Below, piece by piece: positions 16,191 to 25,991 of a DNA stretch of 44,196 bases; position 1 is the stretch's first letter; each line of letters opens with the position of its first letter. The stretch is taken from the NCBI GenBank assembly GCA_017444485.1, contig JAFSWM010000031.1, forward strand, positions 1-44,196, written 5' to 3'. The notes below the pieces were generated by a model. That model was not told the DNA's origin, did not search any database, and saw only the letters and a program-made list of their open reading frames with translations. This stretch comes from Bacteroidaceae bacterium (GTDB lineage Bacteria > Bacteroidota > Bacteroidia > Bacteroidales > Bacteroidaceae). A program made the translations under genes and the position numbers.

Positions 16191-17119
16191 AAACGTTCAG
16201 ATTCCTCATGGCCGCGTTGCTCGCAGCCACTATGCTGCCCTTGCAAGCGCAGCGCCCCGACATCGAAGCCGCTTTCCAGAGGCTGGTGACTCACCCCAAG
16301 GCCACCGTGATCCGCACCGTGTCCTACGACGGGGAGCAGGGAAACGTCAGGCCCGTACTTGAAGTTTACACGTTCCAGATCAAGCGGAAGTACCACAAAC
16401 TTGTGGACGACATTGTGCAGACCTTGCTCGGAGCATATTCCGACCCCAAGTGCTACCGCGTGGAGTCGTTCGCCGCCAACGGTGTGGACAAGCCGCGTGC
16501 TTGGGACATACTCTACGGCGAGAGTGCCTCCCAGAAGGTAGAAATAGGACGCAAAAGGCACTACAACTACGCTTTCATCAACCTGGCCGACAACTCTCCC
16601 GAGGCGCAAGGCAATTACCGCACCTGCTATGCCGTGGAGTGGATCGGCCCAAAAGTGGGCGGTGTGCGCACGCGCTTTATTGAAGGCAAACTCATCAAGA
16701 CCTACGCCCGCATCCCCCAAGCCACGGCTGCGCTGGACATGGTGGTGGACACGGCGATGGACATAGTGGTGGACACGGCGCTGTACACGATGCTCAGCCC
16801 GCTGAACACGATGCTCAGCCCGCTGAACACGATGCTTAGCGCGCTGGCCGAGAACAACCCGCTCCTGATGTTCGCCCAGTTGCGCACGCAGTTTTACGAG
16901 GCCAAAGACGTGAGCGAACGCACCGCCATCTGCACGATGCTCTACGACACGGCGAAGCACATGGTGCAGCGCGGCATGACCACCGCCGACGAGCGCACGC
17001 TGATGATCAACCAACTTAAAGATATGGTACGCTCCTGCGCACAGGACAGGGACGGCCGCTCCTTTGCTGACTACCTGCGCCTGGCCATCAAGGTACTCGA
17101 GACGAACAGCGTGCCTTGA
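16187..17119 (+). CDS. Secreted protein of unknown function with internal repeats
   Basis: A 310-residue protein with a signal peptide (MKTFRFLMAALLAATM to LQAQ, cleavage near 22), translationally coupled to the anti-sigma-like gene. I do not recognise a named family. Residues about 183-219 are encoded by two in-frame tandem DNA repeats: two 24-bp units (16733-16780, reading LDMVVDTA and MDIVVDTA) and three 21-bp units (16781-16843, reading L-Y/N-TMLSPL-like). The C-terminus is helical. Its position suggests an envelope function controlled by the same sigma factor. Confidence 0.75.
   Translation: MKTFRFLMAALLAATMLPLQAQRPDIEAAFQRLVTHPKATVIRTVSYDGEQGNVRPVLEVYTFQIKRKYHKLVDDIVQTLLGAYSDPKCYRVESFAANGVDKPRAWDILYGESASQKVEIGRKRHYNYAFINLADNSPEAQGNYRTCYAVEWIGPKVGGVRTRFIEGKLIKTYARIPQATAALDMVVDTAMDIVVDTALYTMLSPLNTMLSPLNTMLSALAENNPLLMFAQLRTQFYEAKDVSERTAICTMLYDTAKHMVQRGMTTADERTLMINQLKDMVRSCAQDRDGRSFADYLRLAIKVLETNSVP
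16733..16843 (+). repeat. Two adjoining in-frame minisatellites
   Basis: Two 24-bp units (starts 16733 and 16757; third codon positions differ) are followed directly by three 21-bp units (starts 16781, 16802, 16823), each beginning CTGnACACGATGCT. Both unit lengths are multiples of three, so copy-number change would lengthen or shorten the protein without a frameshift. Confidence 0.88.
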
Positions 17120-17185
17120 GCCGCGCGCCGAGACTGACTGAATGATGAATTGGTTAATAATGAGATGATATGTACCGCGGAGTGG

Positions 17186-17211
17186 GGGGCTGCGCAGCGA
17201 TGCGCGGCCCC
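17186..17211. repeat. Isolated hairpin resembling the family A core
   Basis: GGGGCTGCGCA (17186-17196) pairs with TGCGCGGCCCC (17201-17211) around a GCGA loop, with one wobble. The GGGGCTGCGC string is the core of the family A elements, but the flanks here lack AGGTT units. It lies in the 177-nt spacer before the outer-membrane protein gene. Confidence 0.65.
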
Positions 17212-17296
17212 TCTCACACACAAACACATCCAGTGCGGCGAGGAATCTCCCTCCCCCCCTTGCCGCACGACAAACAAAACCCCCACCACCCCACCC

Positions 17297-19996
17297 ATGA
17301 AACACCTCACAGCAGCCCTGCTCGCCGCCGTGCTCGCCGCATTGACAGCCCAACCGCTCAGCGCCGATGTCATCACCTTCCGCGTCATCGACGCTCAGAC
17401 GCAGCGACCCATTGAGGGCACCACGTATGAAGCGGAAATGCGGTGGGAGTACAGCAAAGCCCTTCAGTCGGGCTACGAGACCGACTCGGCAGGACGTGGC
17501 ACGATGCAGTTCAGCACCGACTGCCACAACGTGACGCTCCGCGTGGAGTGCCCTGGCTACTACGGTGCGAGGCGCGTTTTCGCCATCAGCAGCGGCACGG
17601 ACACCCTGGCCCTGGGCGACATCGCCCTGCGTCCCTCCGAGGCGATGCTCGGCAGTGCCGTAGTGACCGCTAAGGCCCGACGCTTCACCATGCACGGCGA
17701 CACCGTGATGTTCAATCCCGAAGCCTTCCAACTGGAAGAGGGGGCGCGCCTGGAGGACCTCATCAAGAAACTGCCCGGCGTGACCCTTACCGACGAGGGC
17801 GAAATGCTGTGGAACGGCAAGCCCGTGCGCTTCCTCGTGCAGGGGCAGGAGAGCCTATCCCCCGACCTGCTGCGCCAACTGCCGGCAGAGGCGGTGGACA
17901 AGATCAAAGGCTACAACAAGCAAAGCGAGGCCGCACGCAAGACGGGGCAGGACGACGGGGCTGAAGACATGGTGCTCGACCTGCAGATAAAGGAAGGCTG
18001 GCTCGACAAGTGGTCCGCCGAGATAGAGGCGCAGGGTGTGCTGCCTGTCCATGCCCTGGCTAAGTTCGACGCGCTGCGCCTCGGCACGAAGGAGCAGGCC
18101 ATGGTCTTTGCCGACTGGAACAACCTCGGCAAGCGCTTTGGCCGCAGTGTCATAGATCATAGTGAGAGCAATTACGGCCTGGGCCGACAGACCTACGGCG
18201 CGGGAGGCTGGTACAAGAGTTGGATGATGCCGCGGGCAAAGGGCGAGGACAAGAGCACCTTCACCATCAATGCCGACCTCGACCACTTTGACATAGGCCG
18301 GTGGTCGGAGGAGGACATAGAGAACTTCCTTCCAGGCGCAGCCTTCAGCCGATCGCGCCAGCACCGCGACTTCTATTCCCACAGTCTCCAGCCCAACTTG
18401 CGGGGGCAGTTGCTCCTGCGGCCCGACAGCGCCAACACGCTCTCGGTGGATTACCAGTTCAGCCTGTCTAAGAATCGCTCACACAGTGACACGGAACTGA
18501 CGCGCTACGACGACGCCGATGCACCCATCTCCCAACAGTCCTCGCACTCCGAGTCCTGCCAGCAGGGAGGCTCTGCACAAGTCGGCGCAAACTACCTTCA
18601 CTTCTTTGCCGACAAGAGCAAAATGGCACTCAATGCCTCGGCCTACTACAACCACTATGACAACGACAACAGCAATACGCGCCACATCGACTATGTAGCC
18701 GAGGGCAGGCAGACCCATTACCTACAGACCACCACGGGCAACAACCATCTGCTGCGCCTCAACCTTGGCACGTCGTATTCCCGATGGTTCAGCAAGAACG
18801 TGCTGCTCAACGCCTCCTACGGCTACCGCTTCGAGAACCGCCACTCACGCCAGGACATGTGCATCGACGCGCAGCCCGACGCTGCCAACAGTTATCGGCG
18901 CCGCGACGTGAGTCACACCCACACCCTCTCGCTCGACGGCACGATGAACTTCAAGCCCTTCCAGATCATGCCCATCCTGCGTGTGCAGCGCAAGGTTGAG
19001 CACCTCGACTACCTGCGCGGCAGCCTCGACACCGCTGCCACACGCAGTGCATGGATCATGGACTATATGCTGCGGACCGTCTATAAGATCAATCAGCAAA
19101 ACAAGTTGGAACTCTTCGCCGAATACGGCACCTCGCAGCCCGACATCATCCAGACGCTCGGCTACACCGACACCACCGACCCGCTGAACACCTCGTCGGG
19201 CAACCCCTCGCTGCACAACAGCCACAGCCTCTCCACCTCCCTGGACTATACGGCCAACATGGTGCGCCACCAGCGCGTCATCACCGCCGGCATCGCATTC
19301 AGTCGCGACTATAGCCCGGTGCAAAACCTCGTGGCCTACAACCCGCAGAGCGGCGCATACCACACCACCTTCGCCAACGTGCGCGGCGGCACATCGTGGG
19401 AACTGCGCGCCTCCTTCGACCAAGGCTTAGGCGAACACATGCGTCTGCGCTTCCAACGCTTGCGCGCCATCTTCCAAAAGACGTATGGATACCTCACCGA
19501 CACGGGCCAGGGCTTCGTGCTCAACAGCCAGCGCAGCCACGGCTTCAGCGGCGGGGCGCAACTGTCGTACGAGCGCGACACGTGGGAGGTGATACTCCAG
19601 GGCGGCCTGGAATACTCCGGGCTGCGCAACAATGCTGCCGACGACTACGACCTCTACGAGTATTCCTTCGGCATCACGGCTCTCTGGAAGTTCGGGAAGT
19701 TTGAACTCACGACCGATTTCACCGACCTGGGCCGCCGCGGCTACGCCAGCAGCGGCTACAACCGCGATCGCCTGCACTGGAACGCCGCCATCGCTTGGAA
19801 ATTCATGCAAGGAAAGGGCCGCCTGACACTCAGCGCACAGGACATACTGAACCAGGCCGACCCCATCTACGCCTACGTCAGTGCCTCGGAGCGCTCGGAA
19901 TATCGCTGGGAGCAATTCCATCGCTACGTGGCCCTCTCCTTCAGCCTGCGCTTGGAGCCCAAGAAGAAGAACAAGCCACAGCCCACCAACCCCTAA
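17297..19996 (+). CDS. Outer-membrane beta-barrel protein with carboxypeptidase-regulatory-like domain
   Basis: An 899-residue outer-membrane protein of the TonB-dependent-receptor-like beta-barrel group. The signal peptide is about 1-24 (MKHLTAALLAAVLAAL to LSAD). A beta-sandwich of the CarboxypepD_reg type follows (about 25-105), then a plug-like domain (about 110-215; VVTAKARRFTMHGDTVMFNPEAF, LIKKLPGVTL). The rest (220-890) is a barrel rich in alternating aromatic strands. The C-terminus ends in a short Lys/Pro tail, not in a T9SS sorting domain. No TonB box or SusD partner is visible. It is the last gene of the sigma factor cluster. The start at 17297 begins the signal peptide. Its stop overlaps the convergent membrane protein gene. 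Confidence 0.88.
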   Translation: MKHLTAALLAAVLAALTAQPLSADVITFRVIDAQTQRPIEGTTYEAEMRWEYSKALQSGYETDSAGRGTMQFSTDCHNVTLRVECPGYYGARRVFAISSGTDTLALGDIALRPSEAMLGSAVVTAKARRFTMHGDTVMFNPEAFQLEEGARLEDLIKKLPGVTLTDEGEMLWNGKPVRFLVQGQESLSPDLLRQLPAEAVDKIKGYNKQSEAARKTGQDDGAEDMVLDLQIKEGWLDKWSAEIEAQGVLPVHALAKFDALRLGTKEQAMVFADWNNLGKRFGRSVIDHSESNYGLGRQTYGAGGWYKSWMMPRAKGEDKSTFTINADLDHFDIGRWSEEDIENFLPGAAFSRSRQHRDFYSHSLQPNLRGQLLLRPDSANTLSVDYQFSLSKNRSHSDTELTRYDDADAPISQQSSHSESCQQGGSAQVGANYLHFFADKSKMALNASAYYNHYDNDNSNTRHIDYVAEGRQTHYLQTTTGNNHLLRLNLGTSYSRWFSKNVLLNASYGYRFENRHSRQDMCIDAQPDAANSYRRRDVSHTHTLSLDGTMNFKPFQIMPILRVQRKVEHLDYLRGSLDTAATRSAWIMDYMLRTVYKINQQNKLELFAEYGTSQPDIIQTLGYTDTTDPLNTSSGNPSLHNSHSLSTSLDYTANMVRHQRVITAGIAFSRDYSPVQNLVAYNPQSGAYHTTFANVRGGTSWELRASFDQGLGEHMRLRFQRLRAIFQKTYGYLTDTGQGFVLNSQRSHGFSGGAQLSYERDTWEVILQGGLEYSGLRNNAADDYDLYEYSFGITALWKFGKFELTTDFTDLGRRGYASSGYNRDRLHWNAAIAWKFMQGKGRLTLSAQDILNQADPIYAYVSASERSEYRWEQFHRYVALSFSLRLEPKKKNKPQPTNP

Positions 19997-20673
19997 CACA
20001 TACCGCGGGGGAAGCACTTGTGCCAGGCGGCGCATACCAGGGGGTCGGTGAGTTTCATGCACAGACCGGTGAGCAGGGCCAGGATGAGTGTGCCTTCGCG
20101 TATGACATGGTGGCTGCCGTCGCCGAAGAAGTGGCCGAAGACGATGAGCGCGAAAGCCGAGGCCACGAGGACAAAGAAGACATCGAAACAGACCTTCACG
20201 TTGCTGAACGCGGCGCCGCTCACCTCGGCGAGCACCTGCGTGGCCTTGTCGCCGGCTATCATCCAGGCGTTGGCCAGCACCTCGATGCGCAGCCCGATGG
20301 CGGTGACCACCACGGCGGCGAGGCTCCAGAGCAGTTGCCAGCCATAGCTCCCAGCGGGCAACGCCGCGCACGCCCATATCGCTGCGTCGCAGAGGTAGCC
20401 GAAGACGAAGGCGGCGGGGATCTGCATGAGATAGACCAGGCGGAACTTGCTGCGCAGCAGGACCAGCTGGAAGAGGATGAGCACGAGGTGCATCATCCAC
20501 GTGAACGTGCCCACGCTGATGCCCGAGAAGCGCAGGTTGAGCACGGCCGGCGGGCAGGAGATGGGGGCTGTGCCGAGGTTCGACTTCAGCGACAATGCCA
20601 CACCGACGGCCACCAGCGCCAGGCCAAGCGTGGCGATGAGGTAGCGCAGCAGGGTGATGGGCAGGTGTTTCAT
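19993..20673 (-). CDS. YczE/YitT-like integral membrane protein
   Basis: A 226-residue inner-membrane protein with about five or six hydrophobic segments. It starts RYLIATLGLALVAVGVALSLKSNLGTAPIS, where the SNLGTxPxS phrase is characteristic of YczE / YyaS / YitT-like membrane proteins of unknown function. A second motif, CFDVFFVLVASAFAL, follows. The start at 20673 is set by this N-terminus. It is convergent with the barrel-protein gene and the two coding regions share four bases (19993-19996), leaving no room for a separate terminator. Confidence 0.82.
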   Translation of the reverse strand: MKHLPITLLRYLIATLGLALVAVGVALSLKSNLGTAPISCPPAVLNLRFSGISVGTFTWMMHLVLILFQLVLLRSKFRLVYLMQIPAAFVFGYLCDAAIWACAALPAGSYGWQLLWSLAAVVVTAIGLRIEVLANAWMIAGDKATQVLAEVSGAAFSNVKVCFDVFFVLVASAFALIVFGHFFGDGSHHVIREGTLILALLTGLCMKLTDPLVCAAWHKCFPRGMC

Positions 20674-20725
20674 GGCGAGGGGGGAGGGAGAAAAGGTTAG
20701 TACAAGGCGCAATCTTCTGACGAGG

Positions 20726-20733
20726 CAAAGATA
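20726..20733 (-). promoter_or_regulatory. -7 box of the YczE-like gene
   Basis: On the minus strand the box reads TATCTTTG, about 50 nt upstream of the start at 20673. Confidence 0.55.
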
Positions 20734-21082
20734 GCCTTTTCCTGCTACAGACACTGCCGCCACCCGCCTTTTTCCGCTCCGCAGGCGGCGCGAAAGGCTG
20801 GGAAGGAGTAGTTTTGCAGGGCATAAGCACCCCACACCGCTGCCGCTGCCTCCGACGGCACCCACGGTACATTGTATGGCTGTTTCACCTAATGGAACTC
20901 ATTGTTCCACCTGGTGACACACGCCCTCCCACTGCCCAACTGTCGCCCTCAGCCCCCGCCCTCAGCCCCCGCAAAAAGCACGGAAAAGCACTGAAAAGGC
21001 ACAAAATGTAAGCCCGCCCAGCGGAAAACAGGCCGGCAAGGACATCATTTGGGCCCACGGCCTTACGCGCTGCAACATACCC

Positions 21083-21113
21083 TTGGCCAAACCCGTGCAT
21101 TGTGTTATCTTTG
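21083..21113 (+). promoter_or_regulatory. Promoter of the acn-icd-gltA operon
   Basis: TTG at 21083-21085 and TATCTTTG at 21106-21113 are 20 nt apart. Transcription would start at about 21118-21122, on top of an in-frame ATG at 21120. This favours the ATG at 21150 as the true aconitase start. Confidence 0.7.
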
Positions 21114-21149
21114 CCCACGATGCATTTTCCACACCACCACACACCGCCA

Positions 21150-23399
21150 ATGACCTTCGACCTACAGATGCTCCAAGCCCACTACGCCACCTTCGCGCAG
21201 CGCGTAGCAGAAGCCAGGCAAGCCCTCGGGCGCCCGCTCACCCTGACCGAGAAAATCCTCTTCGCTCACGCCGCCGAGCCCCACGCCCTGAGCGGCCTCA
21301 AGCGCGGCGAGGACTATGGCACATTCCGCCCCGACCGCGTGGCCATGCAAGACGCCACGGCGCAGATGGCCGTGCTGCAGTTTATGAACACCGGACTGCA
21401 ACGCACGGCAGTGCCCACCACGATCCACCTCGACCACCTGGTGCGCGCCGAAGCAGGCGCGCAGCACGACCTCAGCACAGCAAAGGCCGAGAACCGCGAG
21501 GTGTACGACTTCCTGCGCACGGCGGCAGCACGCTACGGCATGGGATTCTGGGAGGCAGGAGCAGGCATCATACACCAGGTGGTGCTCGAGAACTACTCCT
21601 TCCCGGGCGGCATGATGGTGGGCACCGACAGCCACACACCCAACGCCGGCGGACTCGGCATGATGGCCATAGGCGTGGGAGGAGCCGACGCCGTTGACGT
21701 GATGGCAGGCATGGAATGGGAACTGCGCCTGCCCAGAATCATCGGCGTGCGACTCAACGGCAGGCTCTCAGGATGGGCCGCGGCCAAGGACATCATACTG
21801 CACCTATGCGGCTTGCTCACCGTCAAAGGCGGCACAAACAGCGTCATCGAATACTTCGGACCAGGGGCGGCCACCATACCCGCCACCGGAAAAGCCACCA
21901 TCTGCAACATGGGAGCCGAGGTGGGCGCCACGACAAGCCTGTTCCCCTACGACGACAAAATGGCCCGCTACCTACGCGCCACAGGCCGCGCCGAAGTGGC
22001 CAGCATGGCAGCCGAGGCAGGCTTGCAGGCCGACAGCGAAGTGGCCAAAGAGCCCGAACGATACTACGACCAAGTCATCGACATCGACCTCACAGCAGTG
22101 GAGCCCCACACCAACGGACCCTTCACCCCCGACGCCGCATGCCCCGTGAGCCGCATGGCAGAGAAAGTGGAGCGAGAGGGACTGCCCGAACAGGTAGAGG
22201 CAGCACTGGTGGGCAGTTGCACCAACTCGTCCTATCAAGACATCTCGCGCGTGGCCCACATCCTGCTCAGCGCCAAGGCACAAGGCGTCACGCCAAAGGC
22301 CCGACTCTACATCAACCCAGGCTCCGAACGCACACGCGCCACACTGGAGCGCGACGGCGTGATGCAGACACTGCACGAGGCCGGAGCCATACTGCTGGCC
22401 AACGCCTGCGGACCATGCATTGGCCAATGGCGCAGAGAGGGAGCCGAGCGCGGCGAGCGAAACACCATCGTGACGAGTTTCAACCGCAACTTCGTGGCAC
22501 GCGCCGACGGCAACCCCAACACCCACGCCTTCGTCTGCTCGCCAGAGATGGTGGCCGCCTACGCACTGAGCGGATCGCTGAAGTTCAACCCACAGGCCCA
22601 CACCATATATAATATAAAAGGCCAAGCCGTGCACCTCAGCGAGCCCGTGGCCGACGAACTGCCACAGGCGGGCTACGCAGCCACACTCACCGGATACGTC
22701 GCACCCACCGAAGGCACGGCAGAAGTGATTATCCCCGAAGACTCCGCACGCCTGCAACGCCTGGCACCCTTCGCCCCGCCCGCACCCCAAGACTTCCAAG
22801 ACCTGCACCTGCTCATCAAAGTGCGCGGCAAGTGCACCACCGACCACATCTCAAAAGCCGGACCGTGGCTACGCTTCCGAGGACACCTGCAAAACATCTC
22901 CGACAACCTGCTGCTCGGAGCCACCGACGCCTTCACCCAGCAGGCAGGAAAAGTGGTCTGCTCGCTCACCGGCACCCACGCCACACCCGCCGCAGCAGCC
23001 CGCGCCTACCAGGCAGCCGGCAGCGGCAGCATCATCGTGGCCGAAGACAACTATGGCGAAGGAAGCAGCCGAGAGCACGCAGCCATGGAGCCACGATACC
23101 TCGGCGTGCGGGCAGTGGTGGCCAAGAGTTTCGCCCGCATCCACGAAACAAACCTCAAGAAGCAAGGCGTGCTGGCCCTTACCTTTGCCAACCCCGCCGA
23201 CTACGACCGCATCAGCAGCGGCGACCGCATCAGCATCGAAGGCCTGCAAGGCTTCACCCCCGACAGCAGCCTATCACTACACATCCTCCACACCGACGGC
23301 ACGCGCCACCACATCCCCGTATGCCACACCTACAACACACTGCAAATAGAATGGCTGCACGCAGGCTCGGCATTGAACCACATCCGACAATCGCTATGA
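21150..23399 (+). CDS. acn: Aconitate hydratase
   Basis: Aconitase interconverts citrate and isocitrate using a [4Fe-4S] cluster. The 749-residue length and motif order fit the mitochondrial-type family. Cluster ligands are Cys357 (VGSCTNSS), Cys420 and Cys423 (ACGPCIGQW). Substrate-loop motifs [13 protein letters not shown] and the C-terminal swivel motif [16 protein letters not shown] are intact. I chose the ATG at 21150 over 21120 because the promoter predicts transcription starting at about 21120. The stop overlaps the icd start (ATGA, 23396-23399), so the two genes are translationally coupled. Confidence 0.96.
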   Translation: MTFDLQMLQAHYATFAQRVAEARQALGRPLTLTEKILFAHAAEPHALSGLKRGEDYGTFRPDRVAMQDATAQMAVLQFMNTGLQRTAVPTTIHLDHLVRAEAGAQHDLSTAKAENREVYDFLRTAAARYGMGFWEAGAGIIHQVVLENYSFPGGMMVGTDSHTPNAGGLGMMAIGVGGADAVDVMAGMEWELRLPRIIGVRLNGRLSGWAAAKDIILHLCGLLTVKGGTNSVIEYFGPGAATIPATGKATICNMGAEVGATTSLFPYDDKMARYLRATGRAEVASMAAEAGLQADSEVAKEPERYYDQVIDIDLTAVEPHTNGPFTPDAACPVSRMAEKVEREGLPEQVEAALVGSCTNSSYQDISRVAHILLSAKAQGVTPKARLYINPGSERTRATLERDGVMQTLHEAGAILLANACGPCIGQWRREGAERGERNTIVTSFNRNFVARADGNPNTHAFVCSPEMVAAYALSGSLKFNPQAHTIYNIKGQAVHLSEPVADELPQAGYAATLTGYVAPTEGTAEVIIPEDSARLQRLAPFAPPAPQDFQDLHLLIKVRGKCTTDHISKAGPWLRFRGHLQNISDNLLLGATDAFTQQAGKVVCSLTGTHATPAAAARAYQAAGSGSIIVAEDNYGEGSSREHAAMEPRYLGVRAVVAKSFARIHETNLKKQGVLALTFANPADYDRISSGDRISIEGLQGFTPDSSLSLHILHTDGTRHHIPVCHTYNTLQIEWLHAGSALNHIRQSL

Positions 23400-24586
23400 A
23401 CAACCTCATCACCCTGCTCCCCAACAGCCGCCCAAGCGTTCCCGACAACCCCGCCATACCCTTTGTGGAAGGCGACGGCGTAGGCCCCGAAGTCACAGCA
23501 GCCATGCGCGCCGTGACCGACAAAGCCGTGCAGACAGCCTACTCAGGCCGCCGACGCATCGAATGGAAAGAGGTGCTCGCCGGCGGCAAAGCCTTCGAGC
23601 GCACCGGAGAGTGGCTGCCCGAAGAGACGACAGAGGCCTTCCGCACCCACCTCGTGGGCATCAAAGGCCCACTCATGACACCCGTGGGAGGCGGCATCCG
23701 GTCGCTCAACGTAGCCCTGCGACAAGGGCTCGACCTCTACGTCTGCCAGCGCCCCGTGCGATGGTTCAAGGGCGTGGTATCACCCGTGAAACGCCCGCAA
23801 GACGTAGACATCATCGTGTTTCGCGAGAACACCGAAGACATCTACGCCGGAATAGAATGGGAAGCCGGCACGCCCGAAGCCACCAAGGTGCTCCACTTCC
23901 TGCAAGACGAAATGGGCGTGAAGAAGGTGCGCTTCCCCAGCACCAGTTCGATTGGCATAAAACCCGTTTCGCGCGAAGGCACAGAGCGACTGGTGCGCGC
24001 CGCAGCACGCTATGCCGTGGACACAGGGCGCAAACGCCTCACACTGGTGCACAAGGGCAACATCATGAAGTTCACCGAGGGAGGCTTCAAGCGTTGGGGC
24101 TACGAACTGCTGGAGCGCGAATTTGCCAAAGAAATGAAGGACGGGCGGCTCATCGCCGACGACTGCATCGCCGACGCCTTCCTGCAAAACGCACTGCTCA
24201 AGCCCGAGGCCTACAGCGTGGTGGCCACACTCAACCTCAACGGCGACTACATCAGCGACATGCTCGCCGCACAGGTGGGGGGCATCGGCATCTCACCAGG
24301 TGGCAACATCAACTACACCACCGGACACGCCATCTTCGAAGCCACACACGGCACAGCCCCCGACATAGCCGGGCAAGACAAGGCCAACCCGTGTTCGCTC
24401 ATCCTCTCAGCCTGCATGATGCTCGAACACATCGGCTGGGCAGAAGCAGCCCGAAGCATCGAAACGGCCATCACACGTTGCCTCAGCCAGGGCAAAGCCA
24501 CTGCCGACCTCGCACGCTTCATGCCCGGCGGCACAACCCTCACCACCAGCGACTTCACCGCCGAAATCATTTCCCACCTAAACTAA
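23396..24586 (+). CDS. icd: Isocitrate dehydrogenase, sequence suggests NAD-specific
   Basis: This enzyme oxidatively decarboxylates isocitrate to 2-oxoglutarate. The 396-residue protein has the substrate loop [13 protein letters not shown] (Ser103), [13 protein letters not shown] and the coenzyme loop [15 protein letters not shown]. At the positions that set cofactor choice in the E. coli NADP enzyme (Lys344, Tyr345, Val351) this protein has Asp323, Ile324 and Ala330. Those are the residues of NAD-dependent relatives and of E. coli mutants engineered for NAD. The Arg395 equivalent is retained while Tyr391 is Ala. I therefore predict NAD use. The gene lies between acn and gltA, giving the complete citrate to 2-oxoglutarate branch. 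Confidence 0.95.
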   Translation: MNNLITLLPNSRPSVPDNPAIPFVEGDGVGPEVTAAMRAVTDKAVQTAYSGRRRIEWKEVLAGGKAFERTGEWLPEETTEAFRTHLVGIKGPLMTPVGGGIRSLNVALRQGLDLYVCQRPVRWFKGVVSPVKRPQDVDIIVFRENTEDIYAGIEWEAGTPEATKVLHFLQDEMGVKKVRFPSTSSIGIKPVSREGTERLVRAAARYAVDTGRKRLTLVHKGNIMKFTEGGFKRWGYELLEREFAKEMKDGRLIADDCIADAFLQNALLKPEAYSVVATLNLNGDYISDMLAAQVGGIGISPGGNINYTTGHAIFEATHGTAPDIAGQDKANPCSLILSACMMLEHIGWAEAARSIETAITRCLSQGKATADLARFMPGGTTLTTSDFTAEIISHLN

Positions 24587-24598
24587 AAGACCTACACG

Positions 24599-25957
24599 AT
24601 GAGCATCAAGAAAGAATACGTCATCTACAAACTGGCCGACGAGATGAAGCACGCCATACACTTCGACGCCGAGCAGTTCACCCGCCTCGGCGTGAAGCGC
24701 GGCCTCAGAAATCAAGACGGCACAGGCGTGCTCGTGGGGCTGACCAACATCGGCGATGTGCACGGCTACGAGCGCGACGCACAGGGCAACATCCACCCCG
24801 CAGAGGGACGCCTCTTCTATCGTGGATACGACGTGGCCGAACTGGTGCACGCCGCACAGCAGGAAAGGCGCTTTGCCTTTGAGGAAGTGGCCGTGCTGCT
24901 GCTCAGCGGCGAACTGCCCGACAAGGACGACCTGCGCGAGTTCTCCATGCTGGTGCGCGACAACATGCCCCTTGACCCACGCACCACGCTCCATATCATC
25001 GAACTCGAGGGACACGACATCATGAACATCCTGGCACGCAGCGTGCTCGAACTCTATACCTTCGACCCCGACCCCGACACCACCACACGCGAGAACCTCA
25101 TGCGCCAAAGCGTGCAACTCGTCTCCAAGTTCCCCACCATCATTGCCTACGCCTACAACATGCTGCGCCACAACCGCCTGGGGCGCTCCCTCTCCATACG
25201 CCACCCGCAGCCACGCTTCTCCATTGCCGAGAACTTCCTCTATATGCTCAAAGGCAAGGACTTCACCCCGCTCGAAGCCCAAATGCTCGACCTGCTGCTC
25301 ATCGTGCAAGCCGAACACGGAGGCGGTAACAACAGCACCTTCACCGTACGCGTCACATCCAGCGCCGGCACCGACACCTACTCCTCCATCGCAGCCGGCA
25401 TCGGCTCGCTCAAAGGCCCGCTGCACGGCGGTGCCAACCTGCAAGTGAACAAGATGCTCCACTACCTGATGGACGAAGTGAAAGACTGGGAGAACGAAGC
25501 CGAGATACGCGACCGCCTGCGCGACATCGTGGCCGGCACAGGCTTCGACCGCAGCGGCCTCATCTATGGCATAGGCCACGCCGTATATACACTCTCCGAC
25601 CCACGCTGCGAACTGCTCAAGGAACTGGCCGGCGAACTGGCCCGCGAGAAAGGACGCGAGCGCGAGTACGCCTTCATGCAACGCCTGGAACGCATCGCCA
25701 AGCAAGTGGTGACCGAGATGAAAGGACGCACAAAGCCCGTCTGCGCCAACGTGGACTTCTACAGCGGCTTCATCTACGAACTGCTCGGCATACCCCGCGA
25801 GGTCTTCACCCCCATCTTTGCCATGGCCCGCATCGTGGGCTGGTGTGCACACCGCAACGAGGAACTCTGTTTCCAGGGCAAGCGCATCATCCGCCCCGCC
25901 TATCGCTTCGTGGACGAGACGCGCCCCGCCTATATTCCCATTGCTGACAGGAAATAA
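24599..25957 (+). CDS. gltA: Citrate synthase
   Basis: Citrate synthase condenses acetyl-CoA and oxaloacetate. The 452-residue length fits. Catalytic residues are visible as His276 in GPLHGGAN, His327 in GIGHAVYT and Asp386 in NVDFYSG. A further conserved His240 lies in [11 protein letters not shown]. The N-terminal [12 protein letters not shown] motif is present. It follows icd after 12 nt, completing an acn-icd-gltA operon whose product order supplies 2-oxoglutarate for glutamate synthesis. The ahcY promoter overlaps the region just after its stop. Confidence 0.95.
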   Translation: MSIKKEYVIYKLADEMKHAIHFDAEQFTRLGVKRGLRNQDGTGVLVGLTNIGDVHGYERDAQGNIHPAEGRLFYRGYDVAELVHAAQQERRFAFEEVAVLLLSGELPDKDDLREFSMLVRDNMPLDPRTTLHIIELEGHDIMNILARSVLELYTFDPDPDTTTRENLMRQSVQLVSKFPTIIAYAYNMLRHNRLGRSLSIRHPQPRFSIAENFLYMLKGKDFTPLEAQMLDLLLIVQAEHGGGNNSTFTVRVTSSAGTDTYSSIAAGIGSLKGPLHGGANLQVNKMLHYLMDEVKDWENEAEIRDRLRDIVAGTGFDRSGLIYGIGHAVYTLSDPRCELLKELAGELAREKGREREYAFMQRLERIAKQVVTEMKGRTKPVCANVDFYSGFIYELLGIPREVFTPIFAMARIVGWCAHRNEELCFQGKRIIRPAYRFVDETRPAYIPIADRK

Positions 25958-25966
25958 CTATCTTTG
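25941..25966 (+). promoter_or_regulatory. Promoter of ahcY
   Basis: TTG at 25941-25943 and TATCTTTG at 25959-25966 are 15 nt apart counting between elements, slightly short. The -33 part lies inside the end of gltA and the -7 box directly follows its stop. The ahcY start is 25 nt downstream. Confidence 0.65.
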
Positions 25967-25991
25967 CGCCGCAAAACACGAAACGCTGCGA

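Larger units (their letters stand above)
20674..21149. other. 476-nt divergent spacer before the aconitase operon
   Basis: The spacer holds a minus-strand -7 box (20726-20733), an orphan plus-strand box TAGTTTTG (20809-20816), a small inverted sequence TGGAAC-n5-GTTCCA (20892-20908) and the aconitase promoter (21083-21113). A possible 65-codon frame after 20814 lacks any recognisable feature and I do not call it. Confidence 0.5.

Noticed and set aside
16154..17731. 525-codon minus-strand open frame
   Set aside because: It is antisense to the secreted protein and barrel-protein genes; it lacks a domain or promoter and has shadow-like composition.
20814..21011. 65-codon open frame in the aconitase upstream spacer
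   Set aside because: It has no credible start, family resemblance or conserved features; composition is like non-coding sequence.
22832..23395. N-terminal extension of the isocitrate dehydrogenase frame
   Set aside because: It overlaps the conserved end of aconitase and translates to Arg/His-rich sequence; the ATG at 23396 fits the family.
23563..24882. 439-codon open frame over icd and gltA
   Set aside because: It is an Arg/His-rich shadow in another frame of two well-supported genes.
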